This document shows positions 20,898-29,604 of a DNA stretch of 36,639 nucleotides, one piece after another. The position numbers and the translations under genes are program-made. How positions within the stretch are numbered: the stretch's first letter is position 1; each line of letters opens with the position of its first letter. The DNA is from an uncultured Oscillospiraceae bacterium (lineage in GTDB: Bacteria > Bacillota > Clostridia > Oscillospirales > Oscillospiraceae). The stretch is taken from positions 1-36,639 of the forward strand of contig CANQOA010000017.1 in assembly GCA_947625355.1 (NCBI GenBank), written 5' to 3'. A model generated the notes under the pieces. That model saw nothing but the letters and a program-made list of their open reading frames with translations. It searched no databases and was not told the DNA's origin.

Positions 20898-22058
20898 CTA
20901 TTCCTGTTTCATCCCGATCAGCATCCCCATCAGCCGTCCGTAGACCGCCCAGAAGCCCAGCCGCTCCACCGCGTCGGCGGCCACGATGTCGATCCGGGCG
21001 AGCACCTGGTCCCCCGCCTTGACCGTGAGCGTGCCCAGGCTCTGGCCCTGGTATACCGGCGCGGACAGCTCCGGCGCCAGGTCCGTCTCATAGCTGAGCT
21101 GCTGCAGGGACCCCTTCTCCATGAGCAGGTATTCATCCCCCGTATACACCGGCTGCACGCAGTCCGCCCGGCCCAGGTGCACCCGCACCGGCGGCAGGGC
21201 CTCCCCCGGCCGCAGGGACGCCAGGCCATAGTTGGCGAAGGCGTAGTTGAGCAGCGTCCGGGCGTCCTCGAACCGCTGGGGCGAGGTCTGGCCGTGGAGG
21301 ATCACGGCGATGTACTCCACCCCATCCCGTTCCGCCGTGGCGGCCAGGCAGTACATGGCCTTGGAGGTGAACCCGGTCTTTAAGCCCGTGGCCCCCTCGT
21401 AGCCATAGATGAGCCGGTTGGTGTTGGACAGATCGAAGGCCCCGTCCCGGATGGAGTCCATCCACACGGTGGTATACTCCTTGATCATGTCGTGGGCGAT
21501 CAGCGCCCGGCTCATCAGCGCGATGTCGTAGGCGGAGGTATAGTGGTCGTCGTCATCGTAGAGCCCGGTACAGTTGGTGAAGTGGGTATCCTTCATCCCC
21601 AGCTCCGCCGCCCGCTGGTTCATCCGCTGGGCAAAGGCCTCCTCGCTGCCGGCGATCAGCTCCGCCAGGGCCACGGCGCAGTCGTTGGCGCTGACCACCG
21701 CCACGCACTTGAGCATCTCCGACACGCTCATCTGCTCCCCCGGCTCCAGCCATATCTGGCTGCCCCCCATGGAGCAGGCCGTCTCCGAGGCCGTCACCGT
21801 CTGGTCCAGGCGGATGGTCCCCGCCTCGACGGCCTCCGCCACCAGCAGCATGGTCATCACCTTCGTCACGCTGGCCGGCGGGCAGCGCTCATGGGACGCC
21901 TTCTCATAGATCACCGTGCCCGTGGACTTCTCCATCAGCACCGCGTAGGGCGCCTGGATGGTGATGGCATCCTCCGGCAGGGTATCCACCGCCAGAGCCG
22001 GCGTGGTCAGCAGGCAGGCCGCCAGCAAAAAGGATAGGATTCGTTTCACATGCAGCAA
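20898..22058 (-). CDS. D-alanyl-D-alanine carboxypeptidase (DacF/PBP5 type)
   Basis: Low-molecular-weight penicillin-binding protein trimming the terminal D-Ala from peptidoglycan stem peptides outside the cell; 386 aa. Signal peptide: KRILSFLLAACLLTTPALA. Catalytic motifs: SVTK (Ser63, Lys66) in PPASVTKVMTM, SAN (Ser123-Asn125), and KTG (Lys227) in GLKTGFTSK. A PBP5-type C-terminal domain (PVYQGQSLGTLTVKAG) and an end helix (WAVYGRLMGMLIG) follow. Start is uncertain. TTG at 22056-22058 has GGGGGTG 7 nt upstream; GTG at 22049 is too far from it; an ATG frame to 22103 would precede the signal. The ribosome binding site is inside the 3' arm of an upstream stem. In sporulating Firmicutes dacF is usually sigma-F controlled, which I could not verify here. 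Confidence 0.88.
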   Translation of the reverse strand: MLHVKRILSFLLAACLLTTPALAVDTLPEDAITIQAPYAVLMEKSTGTVIYEKASHERCPPASVTKVMTMLLVAEAVEAGTIRLDQTVTASETACSMGGSQIWLEPGEQMSVSEMLKCVAVVSANDCAVALAELIAGSEEAFAQRMNQRAAELGMKDTHFTNCTGLYDDDDHYTSAYDIALMSRALIAHDMIKEYTTVWMDSIRDGAFDLSNTNRLIYGYEGATGLKTGFTSKAMYCLAATAERDGVEYIAVILHGQTSPQRFEDARTLLNYAFANYGLASLRPGEALPPVRVHLGRADCVQPVYTGDEYLLMEKGSLQQLSYETDLAPELSAPVYQGQSLGTLTVKAGDQVLARIDIVAADAVERLGFWAVYGRLMGMLIGMKQE

Positions 22059-22067
22059 AATACAACA

Positions 22068-22093
22068 CCCCCATATCCACATGGATATGGGGG
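22068..22093 (-). terminator. stem-loop after rqcP containing the dacF ribosome binding site
   Basis: CCCCCATATCC (22068-22078) pairs with GGATATGGGGG (22083-22093), loop ACAT. On the minus strand it is followed by TGTTGTATTTTG, a broken T-tract, so it is a moderate terminator. Its 3' arm carries the GGGGGTG Shine-Dalgarno of the next gene. Confidence 0.65.
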
Positions 22094-22131
22094 CATGGCC
22101 CAAAATATGAACGCTTCCGTCCGCTTTGTCC

Positions 22132-22371
22132 TCACAGCTCCCGGTACATGGCCGGGGCGTCGGCCTTGGAGACGGTCTCCGCCAGGCTCAGCACCTCCAC
22201 CTTCGTGGCCCGCTCGCCGAAGCGGATCTCGATCACGTCGCCGATCTTCAGCTCCCGGGACGCCTTGGCCGGGGCGCCGTTGACCGTGACCCGGCCGCCG
22301 TCGCAGGCCTCGTTGGCCACCGTGCGCCGCTTGATGAGCCGGGAGACTTTCAAAAACTTGTCCAGTCGCAT
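22132..22371 (-). CDS. rqcP: S4-domain ribosome quality-control protein RqcP (YabO)
   Basis: A 79-aa RNA-binding S4 protein. The sequence MRLDKFLKVSRLIKRRTVAN closely resembles B. subtilis YabO/RqcP as I remember it. RqcP works with RqcH on stalled 50S subunits to add C-terminal alanine tails. GRVTVNGAPAKASRELKIGD is the S4 fold core. Start at 22371 has CAGGAGG upstream. It lies in the conserved order spoVB-like, mazG, hup, rqcP, but yabP, yabQ and divIC, which usually follow yabO, are missing here; a D,D-carboxypeptidase gene follows instead. Confidence 0.92.
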   Translation of the reverse strand: MRLDKFLKVSRLIKRRTVANEACDGGRVTVNGAPAKASRELKIGDVIEIRFGERATKVEVLSLAETVSKADAPAMYREL

Positions 22372-22390
22372 CTTGTCCTCCTGAAAGGCA

Positions 22391-22415
22391 AGCGGCGCGG
22401 TCCAGCCGCGCCGCT
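22391..22415 (-). terminator. hairpin between hup and rqcP
   Basis: AGCGGCGCGG (22391-22400) pairs with CCGCGCCGCT (22406-22415), 5-nt loop. It is followed on the minus strand by TGCCTTTC rather than a T-run, then the rqcP ribosome binding site. Probably a partial terminator or mRNA 3' stabiliser that lets hup be expressed more than rqcP. Confidence 0.5.
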
Positions 22416-22434
22416 AAGCCATATCCCGGGACGA

Positions 22435-22710
22435 TCAGTTCGCCACGGCGTCCTTCAGGGCCTTGCCAGCCTTGAACTGGGGGACCTTGGAAGCGGGGAT
22501 CTTGATCTCCTTCTTGGTCTGGGGGTTGCGGCCGATGCGGGCGGCGCGCTCCTTCACGTCAAAAGCGCCGAAGCCGACGATCTGGACCTTGTCGCCCTTC
22601 TGGAGCGCCGCGGTGATGGCGTCGACAGCCGCGTTGACAGCCTTCTCGGCATCCTTCTTGGACAGATCGGCCATTTCCGCCACGGCCGTGATGAGTTCAG
22701 CTTTGTTCAT
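22435..22710 (-). CDS. hup: HU family DNA-binding protein
   Basis: Nucleoid-associated protein that bends DNA as a dimer; 91 aa, the standard length. [20 protein letters not shown] and the DNA-binding arm region [20 protein letters not shown] are typical, as is [21 protein letters not shown] lies just before the start at 22710. A weak promoter-like pair (TTTGCG, then TATGAC after 16 bp on the minus strand, before the start) may give independent expression. Position between mazG and rqcP is conserved in many Clostridia. Confidence 0.95.
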   Translation of the reverse strand: MNKAELITAVAEMADLSKKDAEKAVNAAVDAITAALQKGDKVQIVGFGAFDVKERAARIGRNPQTKKEIKIPASKVPQFKAGKALKDAVAN

Positions 22711-22786
22711 AGTAAACCTCCTGATTTTCGACGGTCTCCCGCCTCTTTTGTGATGTCATATTCAAAGTTTGCAAAACGCAAAGCTT

Positions 22787-23584
22787 TTACAGATCTTCCA
22801 TGGCCTTGGCCTGCTGCCAAAGGGCCTCCTGGCCGGCCAGGTCCAGCTCCGGGAGGGCTCGTCCGCTCTCGGCGGCCAGCCGCTCCATCTGGGTGTACCG
22901 GCTCACGAACCGGTCGGTGGAGCCGTTGAGGGCTTTCTCCGGGTCCACGCCCAGCAGCCGGGCCAGATTCACCGCCGCCGCCAGCACGTCCCCCAGCTCC
23001 TCTTCGACCCGCTCTCCCTCGTCGATGGCGCAGTCCAGCTCTCCCAGCTCCTCGGTGAGCTTCTCCCTGGCGCCGTGCCAGTCGGGCCAGTCGAAGCCGT
23101 CCTTGCGGGCTTTCTTCTGGACCTTCTCCGCCCGCCACAAGGCCGGCAGGGCTTTGGCCACGCTGTCCATGGCCTGGGCCGTGGACTTCTGGTCCTTCTC
23201 CTGGCGCTTCACCTCGTCCCAGGTGGCCAGCACCTCTTCCGGGGTATCCAGTTCCAGCTTCCCGAACACATGGGGGTGCCGGCGGATCAGCTTCTGGCAG
23301 ATGCCGTCGCACACGTCGTCGAAATCGAACCGGCCGCACTCTGCCTCGATCTGGGCGTGAAACACGACCTGCAGCAGCAGGTCGCCCAGCTCCTCCCGGA
23401 GGTTGGCCACGTCGCCTGAGTCGATGGCGTCGGCGGTCTCATACGCCTCCTCCAGCAGATCGCGGCGGATGGACCGGTGGGTCTGCTCCCGGTCCCAGGG
23501 ACAGCCGCCCTCGCCCCGGAGGATCGCCATAATGGCGCGCAGGTCATCCAGACCGTACTTTTCTTTGTACTCAAAATTTATCAT
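22787..23584 (-). CDS. mazG: nucleoside triphosphate pyrophosphohydrolase MazG
   Basis: Hydrolyses nucleoside triphosphates to monophosphate and pyrophosphate, probably clearing aberrant nucleotides; 265 aa, with the two MazG-type halves. The metal-binding pattern EExxE...ExxD appears as LLEEAYETADAID then LREELGDLLLQVVFHA, and again as LTEELGELDCAID then VEEELGDVLAAAVN. CPWDREQTH near residue 28 is characteristic. The N-terminal methylase-like domain of Bacillus YabN is absent. Start at 23584 has AGAGGA upstream. It lies downstream of the spoVB-like gene with 67 bp between. Confidence 0.94.
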   Translation of the reverse strand: MINFEYKEKYGLDDLRAIMAILRGEGGCPWDREQTHRSIRRDLLEEAYETADAIDSGDVANLREELGDLLLQVVFHAQIEAECGRFDFDDVCDGICQKLIRRHPHVFGKLELDTPEEVLATWDEVKRQEKDQKSTAQAMDSVAKALPALWRAEKVQKKARKDGFDWPDWHGAREKLTEELGELDCAIDEGERVEEELGDVLAAAVNLARLLGVDPEKALNGSTDRFVSRYTQMERLAAESGRALPELDLAGQEALWQQAKAMEDL

Positions 23585-23651
23585 ATATTTTGGTCCTCTG
23601 CAATAGGGAAATTCAAAAAAACCGCGATCTGCAAAGGGTTTTGTACATTTT

Positions 23652-25277
23652 TCAGCGGATATGCAGCTTTTTCGCCCATTTTTCCCCTCTGGGGAACAGC
23701 TTCATGTCCTCCAGCGTGATGGCCCGCAGGGCGATGGCCATGACCGCGTATACCACTACGCCGGTCATCACCGCCACTGCGAAGGGCGCCAGGATGTTCA
23801 CCGCCCGCCCGGCCACGGTGGCGGTCACGCCCCCCATCAGCCCGTGCAGCAGGCTCCACACCGACCAGGCGGCCACCGCCATGACGGTGCAGCTGATGCC
23901 GGAGCGGCCCACGATGCGCCACAGGTTCATGGGCCGGGCCATATGCCGGGCCATGAAGAAGAGGTTGCTGCTCAGCATCACGATATAGCAGCACAGCGTG
24001 CCCAGCGGCGCGCCATAGATGTTCACGTTGGGGTTGCCCACCAGCACGCTGGTCACGACCACCTTCACCGTCCCGCCCAGCAGGATGGAGATCAGCGGCA
24101 GACGCTCGTTGCCGTTGGCCGGCAGGATGGAGTTGGTCATCAGGCTCATGGTCATGAAGTAGCAGGTGATGCCCAGCTCGAACAGCAGCAGCGGGCCCTG
24201 GCCCGTGCTCTCGGGATACAGCACCTTCATGCAGGGCTCGGCCAGCACGGCCATGCCGATGGACATGGGCAGGCACAGCAGCGTGCACATCCGCAGAGAG
24301 CTCTCGGCGATGTCGGCCGCGCCCGCGAGCTCCTTCCTCGTCCGGGCCGCGGCGACGGCCGGAACGATGCTGGACAAAAACGGCACCACGAAGGCCGACG
24401 GGACGTTATACACCGTCATAGCCTTGTCGTAGACGCCAAACAGCACCTTGGCGGCCGTGGATTCATAGCCGGCGGCGTTCTGGAGCTGGTTGAGGGTGAT
24501 CATGCCGTCCAGCAGCTGGATCACGCTCATGATCGAGGTGGAGATGGTGATGGGCACGCCGATGCGCAGCAGGTCCCATAGGATCTTCCGGCCGGAGTCG
24601 GGAACGTCCTTCGCCTCCGCGGAGGGCTTCACCCGGTACTTGCGGCGGACCTTGATCTGCATGTACAGCATGGCCGCCAGGGAGCTGACCGTGGTACCCA
24701 AAATGGCGCCGGCGGCGCACACGTCCAGGCCGTAGCCCCGGCTGGCCAGCCAACCGGCGGCGCCGAGCCCTACGATCACCTTCACGGCGGTCTCCACCAC
24801 CTGGCTGACCGCGGTGGGGATCATGTCGGCGTGGCCCTGGGCATAGCCCCGGTAGGCCGCCGTCACGCACACCAGCAGCACGCTGGGGGCCATGATGAAG
24901 ATGGACCGGGACGCCTGCACGTCGCCCGCCATCGCCGCCATCTCCGCCGGGAACAGCATCATCAAAAGAGTCCCCACGGCGCCCAGGCCCAGGAAGCTGA
25001 AGATGCCCACCCGGAACACCCGGTAGACCTGGTTCTCCCGGTCCAGGGTGTCCGACTCCGAGATGAGCCGGCTCATGGCCACCGGGAAGCCGGCGGTGGA
25101 TATGGTGAGGAAGAAGTTATAGATGCGGTAGGTCATCCCGAAGTGGGTATAGCCCTCGTTCCCCAGGATGTTCCCCAGGGGGATCTTATAGACCGCCCCC
25201 AGCACCTTCACCAGGATGATGCCGACTGTGTAGATGGCAGCGCCATGCAAAAAGTTTTGACCCTTTTTCTCAGACAT
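23652..25277 (-). CDS. SpoVB/YabM-like polysaccharide flippase (MOP superfamily)
   Basis: Integral membrane protein of 541 aa with about 14 hydrophobic helices, of the lipid-linked oligosaccharide flippase type. SpoVB acts in spore cortex synthesis and YabM is its relative in the yab cluster. FLHGAAIYTVGIILVKVLGA, YKIPLGNILGNEGY and AGFPVAMSRLISE are typical of the family's N-terminus. Its place before mazG, hup and rqcP matches the B. subtilis yabM-yabN-yabO order. Start at 25277 has GAGGAGC upstream. A sigma-E-like promoter (25307-25336) would fit mother-cell expression. Whether it is SpoVB itself or a vegetative paralogue cannot be decided from the window. Confidence 0.85.
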   Translation of the reverse strand: MSEKKGQNFLHGAAIYTVGIILVKVLGAVYKIPLGNILGNEGYTHFGMTYRIYNFFLTISTAGFPVAMSRLISESDTLDRENQVYRVFRVGIFSFLGLGAVGTLLMMLFPAEMAAMAGDVQASRSIFIMAPSVLLVCVTAAYRGYAQGHADMIPTAVSQVVETAVKVIVGLGAAGWLASRGYGLDVCAAGAILGTTVSSLAAMLYMQIKVRRKYRVKPSAEAKDVPDSGRKILWDLLRIGVPITISTSIMSVIQLLDGMITLNQLQNAAGYESTAAKVLFGVYDKAMTVYNVPSAFVVPFLSSIVPAVAAARTRKELAGAADIAESSLRMCTLLCLPMSIGMAVLAEPCMKVLYPESTGQGPLLLFELGITCYFMTMSLMTNSILPANGNERLPLISILLGGTVKVVVTSVLVGNPNVNIYGAPLGTLCCYIVMLSSNLFFMARHMARPMNLWRIVGRSGISCTVMAVAAWSVWSLLHGLMGGVTATVAGRAVNILAPFAVAVMTGVVVYAVMAIALRAITLEDMKLFPRGEKWAKKLHIR

Positions 25278-25306
25278 AGAAGCTCCTCAACAGTGCCGGA
25301 TAAACG

Positions 25307-25336
25307 AATATATGCCGGGATATCTTATAAGATGAA
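25307..25336 (-). promoter_or_regulatory. possible sigma-E-type promoter of the spoVB-like gene
   Basis: Minus-strand TTCATCTT (25329-25336), 14-bp spacer, CATATATT (25307-25314). The sigma-E consensus as I recall it is GTCATATT-N14-CATACAAT; six of eight bases match in each box. The leader would be about 22 nt. No sigma-A alternative of equal quality was seen. Confidence 0.4.
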
Positions 25337-25348
25337 CTCCCGGCAAAG

Positions 25349-25376
25349 CACAAGGGCGGCTCACGCCGCCCTTGTG
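25349..25376 (-). terminator. gap terminator hairpin
   Basis: CACAAGGGCGGC (25349-25360) and GCCGCCCTTGTG (25365-25376) form a perfect 12-bp stem with loop TCAC, 13 bases after the gap stop. The following minus-strand bases CTTTG are a short T-tract only. Confidence 0.65.
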
Positions 25377-25389
25377 GAGAAAAAGCGTC

Positions 25390-26415
<1,026 letters not shown>

Positions 26416-26482
26416 CTAAAAGTATTTTTGAACACATTCAGCGCTGCCGCCGGTATCTCTCTCCCCACGGTCAGCCGCAGTG

Positions 26483-26511
26483 ATTATACACCAATCATTG
26501 CCGTATTTCCA
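26483..26511 (-). promoter_or_regulatory. gap promoter
   Basis: Minus-strand TGGAAA (26506-26511), 17-bp spacer, perfect TATAAT (26483-26488). The leader is about 75 nt. The rest of the 293-bp gap to the next gene holds its promoter and nothing else I recognise. Confidence 0.6.
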
Positions 26512-26602
26512 GCCTTTTCAGAAAAAAAGCGTAACTTTTTTCAGGGAGCGCCGCCCGGCCGGCCGGACGGCCTCCGGAGCCGGCGGACTTTCTCATTTGG
26601 GA

Positions 26603-26631
26603 TTGCTCTTTCCGGAAGGATTTGATATGAT
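26603..26631 (+). promoter_or_regulatory. promoter of the histidine-kinase-like gene
   Basis: TTGCTC (26603-26608), 17-bp spacer, TATGAT (26626-26631) with extended -10 TGA. Confidence 0.65.
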
Positions 26632-26696
26632 ATGGTAAAAAAGACCGGCCCCGCGTCAGCGAATATGGACATGACCGGCCACATAAAAGAGAAAGC

Positions 26697-27791
26697 ATGG
26701 GTAAAGAGATGAGCATACGGCCAGAGACGATCGGAGCGCTTTTTGAGATGAGCCGTGACCCTGTCCTCGGCGTGGACGGCTGCGGGCAGGTGGTTTTCGC
26801 CAACCCCGCCGCCGTATCCCTGCTGGGCGCGCGGGCCGGCGACAGCGCCGGGGACGCGGTGCCGGAGCATGTCCTCAGCGATCCCGCCGGGGAATTCATC
26901 ACCACCGCCCAGGTGGGCGCCGCGCCGGCGAACATCTATGTCAAACGCCTGGAGGGGCTGCTCGTCTGCTCCTTCTCCCTGCTCCGCCGCGAGCCGGCGG
27001 ACGCCCGGCAGGAGCGGCTGCTGCAGGAGATGAGCTCCTGCCTGATGAACGCCCGCATGGCCATGGACGCCCTGGTGCGCCATACCAACGCCGAGGCGGA
27101 CCCGGTCACGGCGGAGACCAGCGCCATCCTGTATCAGAATTTCTTCCGCCTGCAGCGGCTCAGCCGCCACATGACCTACGCCGCCGGCGCGATACACGGC
27201 GAGCTGGCCTACTCCCCCCATGTGGTGGAGCTGGGCGCCCTGTGCCGGGAGCTGTGCGACACCGTCGCGCGCCTGACGGAGGACACCGGCATCGCCGTCC
27301 TCTTCCAGGCGGATTTCGGCATGCACCTGACCATGGCGGACAGCACCCTGGTGGAGACCATGCTGGCCAACCTTCTCACCAACAGCCTCAGCCACTGCAA
27401 GGCCGGCGACACGGTGCAGGTGGAGCTCACCCGCCAGGGCGAGCGGTTCATCATCGCCGTCCGGGACACCGGCAGCGGCATCCCGCCCGAGCGGCTGTCC
27501 GCGCTCTTCAACGGGGCCATCCCCTCCGACAGCACGGACCCCACCCTCGGCTCCGGCCTGGGGCTGCTGATCGCCCGGGGCATCGCCGAGCGCCACGGCG
27601 GCGCCGTGATCCTGGAGTCCCGGCCCGGCCAGGGCACCAGCGTGCGGGTGAGCCTTCCCTACCGCCAGTGTGACGAGATGAAGGCCCGGTGCCCCCAGGT
27701 CCAATACCGCAGCGACGGCATGGACGTGGTGCTGACGGAGCTGAGCGTGATCCTGGACCGGAGATATTATAACAAAAAGCTGTTCGACTGA
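26697..27791 (+). CDS. orphan histidine-kinase-like ATPase with PAS-like N-terminus
   Basis: A 364-aa cytoplasmic protein with no membrane helix. Residues about 5-95 look like a small PAS fold (DPVLGVDGCGQVVFANPAAV). A helical middle (LLQEMSSCLMNARMAMDALV, then NFFRLQRLSRHMTYA) sits where a DHp domain belongs, but no H-box of the HExxxP type is visible. The C-terminal HATPase is complete: N box LANLLTNSLSHC (about 225), DTGSGIPP (257) and GSGLGLLIARGIAERHGG (about 285). No response regulator is adjacent. It may be a kinase with a diverged acceptor histidine or an ATPase with another role. ATG at 26697 is used; an in-frame ATG at 26709 is an alternative. Confidence 0.75.
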   Translation: MGKEMSIRPETIGALFEMSRDPVLGVDGCGQVVFANPAAVSLLGARAGDSAGDAVPEHVLSDPAGEFITTAQVGAAPANIYVKRLEGLLVCSFSLLRREPADARQERLLQEMSSCLMNARMAMDALVRHTNAEADPVTAETSAILYQNFFRLQRLSRHMTYAAGAIHGELAYSPHVVELGALCRELCDTVARLTEDTGIAVLFQADFGMHLTMADSTLVETMLANLLTNSLSHCKAGDTVQVELTRQGERFIIAVRDTGSGIPPERLSALFNGAIPSDSTDPTLGSGLGLLIARGIAERHGGAVILESRPGQGTSVRVSLPYRQCDEMKARCPQVQYRSDGMDVVLTELSVILDRRYYNKKLFD

Positions 27792-27797
27792 AGCCTG

Positions 27798-27846
27798 GCC
27801 GCCGGGAGACCGGCGGCACGGCCATTTTCGGGGCCGCGGAGGCCCC
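27798..27846 (+). other. two GC-rich hairpins between kinase-like and MBL genes
   Basis: GCCGCCGG/CCGGCGGC (27798-27817, loop GAGA) is followed by GGGGCC/GGCCCC (27830-27846). Between them lies ATTTTC, so the first could be a weak terminator. They separate two plus-strand genes that otherwise read as one unit. Confidence 0.4.
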
Positions 27847-27864
27847 GTCAAAGGAGGGACCGAA

Positions 27865-28743
27865 ATGTATGAACTGATCCAAGCCGCGGGCCGCAGCCAC
27901 TACTTCCAGTGCCCGGCCAAGATCGGCCTGGTGCGGCTGGAGGGGGCGGACGTGTGCCTCATCGACGCCGGCTCCGACAAGGACGCCGGCCGGAAGGTCC
28001 GCCAGCAGCTGGACGCCAACGGCTGGCGCCTGGCCGCCATCTATGCCACCCACTCCCACGCCGACCACATTGGCGGGGCCAAATACCTACAAAGCCAGAC
28101 CGGCTGCCCGGTCTACGCCCCCGGCATCGAGCGGGACTTCACCTGCCACACGGTGCTGGAGCCCGCCGGCCTGTACGGCGGCTATCCCTTCCGGGAGCTG
28201 CGCCATAAATTCCTCATGGCCCAGCCCTGCGAGGCCCGGCTCCTCACGCCCCAGGATCTGCCCGCGGGCATGGAGGCCATCCCCCTGCCCGGCCACAGCT
28301 TCGACATGACCGGCTACCGGACGGCGGACGGGGTGGTGTATCTGGCCGACTGCCTGTCCAGCGCGGAGACCCTTGCCAAGTATAAGATCGGCTATCTCTG
28401 GGACGTTGCGGCCTATCTGGACACCCTGGAGCGGGTCAAGACCATGGACGCGGCCCTGTTCGTCCCGTCCCACGCCCCCGCGGCGGAGGACATCGCCCCT
28501 CTGGCCCGGAGCAACATCGACGCGGTATACGCCGTCGCCGACGCCATCGAAGCGCTGTGCGCCGAGCCCATGGCCTTCGATGGACTGCTGCGCGCGCTCT
28601 TCATCCGGTATGCGCTGACCATGACCTTCGAGCAGCACGCCCTGGTGGGCAGCACGGTCCGGTCCTACCTGGCCTGGATGAAGGACACCGGCCGCCTCAC
28701 CGCTTTCTTTGAGGACAACACGCTCCTCTGGCGCCGGGCCTGA
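27865..28743 (+). CDS. MBL-fold metallo-hydrolase
   Basis: A 292-aa metallo-beta-lactamase-fold protein. The metal motif THSHADHIGG has His63, His65, Asp67 and His68. Further ligands are likely in IPLPGHSFDMTGY and VYLADCLSS, with FVPSHAP near the C-terminus. There is no signal peptide, so it is cytoplasmic. The substrate cannot be told; glyoxalase II-like or other thioester/phosphoester hydrolases share this layout. It is not a ribonuclease J or a flavodiiron protein by length. AAAGGAGGG lies before the start. It probably shares a transcript with the kinase-like gene upstream, but two hairpins lie between. Confidence 0.85.
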   Translation: MYELIQAAGRSHYFQCPAKIGLVRLEGADVCLIDAGSDKDAGRKVRQQLDANGWRLAAIYATHSHADHIGGAKYLQSQTGCPVYAPGIERDFTCHTVLEPAGLYGGYPFRELRHKFLMAQPCEARLLTPQDLPAGMEAIPLPGHSFDMTGYRTADGVVYLADCLSSAETLAKYKIGYLWDVAAYLDTLERVKTMDAALFVPSHAPAAEDIAPLARSNIDAVYAVADAIEALCAEPMAFDGLLRALFIRYALTMTFEQHALVGSTVRSYLAWMKDTGRLTAFFEDNTLLWRRA

Positions 28744-28794
28744 CAGCCGCGGGGGTCTCGCCCGACAGATCAGGGTCTACTGAGGAGGCCATCC

Positions 28795-28956
28795 ATGAAA
28801 AAGGCGGCATTGATCTTAGGGATCATATTCTTGATATTAACATTGATCGGCGCGGCATATGTCATTATGGATCGCGGACAGGTGAATGTGGGGTATGCAG
28901 TGATCCCAGGTCTTTGGTGCATGATTTGCTTCAACTTTTACCGCCGCAGGAAATAG
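28795..28956 (+). CDS. 53-aa two-helix membrane protein, function unknown
   Basis: A short frame reading MKKAALILGIIFLILTLIGA, a loop with VIMDRGQVNVGY, then a second hydrophobic segment (AVIPGLWCMICF) and a basic end (YRRRK). GAGGAGG stands 7 nt before the ATG. Two predicted membrane helices with a positive C-terminus are typical of small membrane proteins. Codon choice (ATA, TTA, TTG) is richer in A and T than in the flanking genes, suggesting recent acquisition. I recognise no family. Confidence 0.65.
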   Translation: MKKAALILGIIFLILTLIGAAYVIMDRGQVNVGYAVIPGLWCMICFNFYRRRK

Positions 28957-29020
28957 GCGGCTTCCCCTTTTGCCGTCCCGTTCTTCCAAACCGATCCTAT
29001 CCAAGGGGGTGCAGAGCACC

Positions 29021-29500
29021 ATGGCCGCCGTTTATCTTATCTGTGGGAAACTGTGCTGCGGCAAAAGCACCTACGCAAAAACGCTGCTGGCAGCGCATAA
29101 GGCCGTCGTATTGTCGGCGGACGAGATCATGCTCGCGGTATTCGGGCTGTATGCGGGCGAAAAGCACGACGAGTATGCCGCGAACGTGCGGGCGTATTTG
29201 TTCGGAAAGTCGCTGGAGCTCATCCGGGCAGACGTCAGCGTGGTCCTCGACTGGGGCTTTTGGACCAAGGCCGGGAGAGACGAGGCGAAGGCGTTTTACC
29301 GGAGCCGTGGCATAGAATGCCAGCTGCATTATCTCGATATCGGCGACGAGGTCTGGCGGGCGCGCATAAGCCAAAGGAACCGGTCCGTCATGGCAGGCGA
29401 AACGACGGCGTACATCGTCGACAGCGCCCTTGCCGCGAAATTTGCAGCGAGGTTTGAGCCACCGTCCAAAGAGGAAGTGGACGTGTGGGTCGATGTCTGA
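29021..29500 (+). CDS. P-loop kinase-like protein (AAA_33 / zeta-toxin-like fold)
   Basis: A 159-aa P-loop protein. Walker A is GKLCCGKST (residues 9-17). VVLSADEIMLAVFG follows (the usual D in the nucleotide-kinase second strand), then VVLDWGFWTKAGRDEAK and a lid-like Arg-rich segment (WRARISQRNR). This layout is that of small ATP-dependent kinases grouped as AAA_33, which include chloramphenicol and zeta-type phosphotransferases; the substrate is unknown. The frame opens at 28970, but ATG 29021 directly before the P-loop strand, with AAGGGGG upstream, is preferred. No antitoxin-like gene is obvious; the upstream 53-aa gene is a membrane protein. Lower GC than the neighbours hints at transfer. 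Confidence 0.75.
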   Translation: MAAVYLICGKLCCGKSTYAKTLLAAHKAVVLSADEIMLAVFGLYAGEKHDEYAANVRAYLFGKSLELIRADVSVVLDWGFWTKAGRDEAKAFYRSRGIECQLHYLDIGDEVWRARISQRNRSVMAGETTAYIVDSALAAKFAARFEPPSKEEVDVWVDV

Positions 29501-29541
29501 GCAAAACTATGGGACTTTCCGCCGTCTCAAAACCGGCGGCA

Positions 29542-29572
29542 AAGAGGCGTCCTCATTCCGAGGACGCCTCTT
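29542..29572. terminator. hairpin between convergent genes
   Basis: AAGAGGCGTCCTC (29542-29554) and GAGGACGCCTCTT (29560-29572) form a perfect 13-bp stem with loop ATTCC. It lies between the plus-strand kinase gene and the minus-strand permease gene. T-tracts are only two to three bases on each side, so it is a probable but weak bidirectional terminator. Confidence 0.6.
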
Positions 29573-29604
29573 GCGCTCGTCATATCCATTTTCCCGCCCG
29601 CGGC

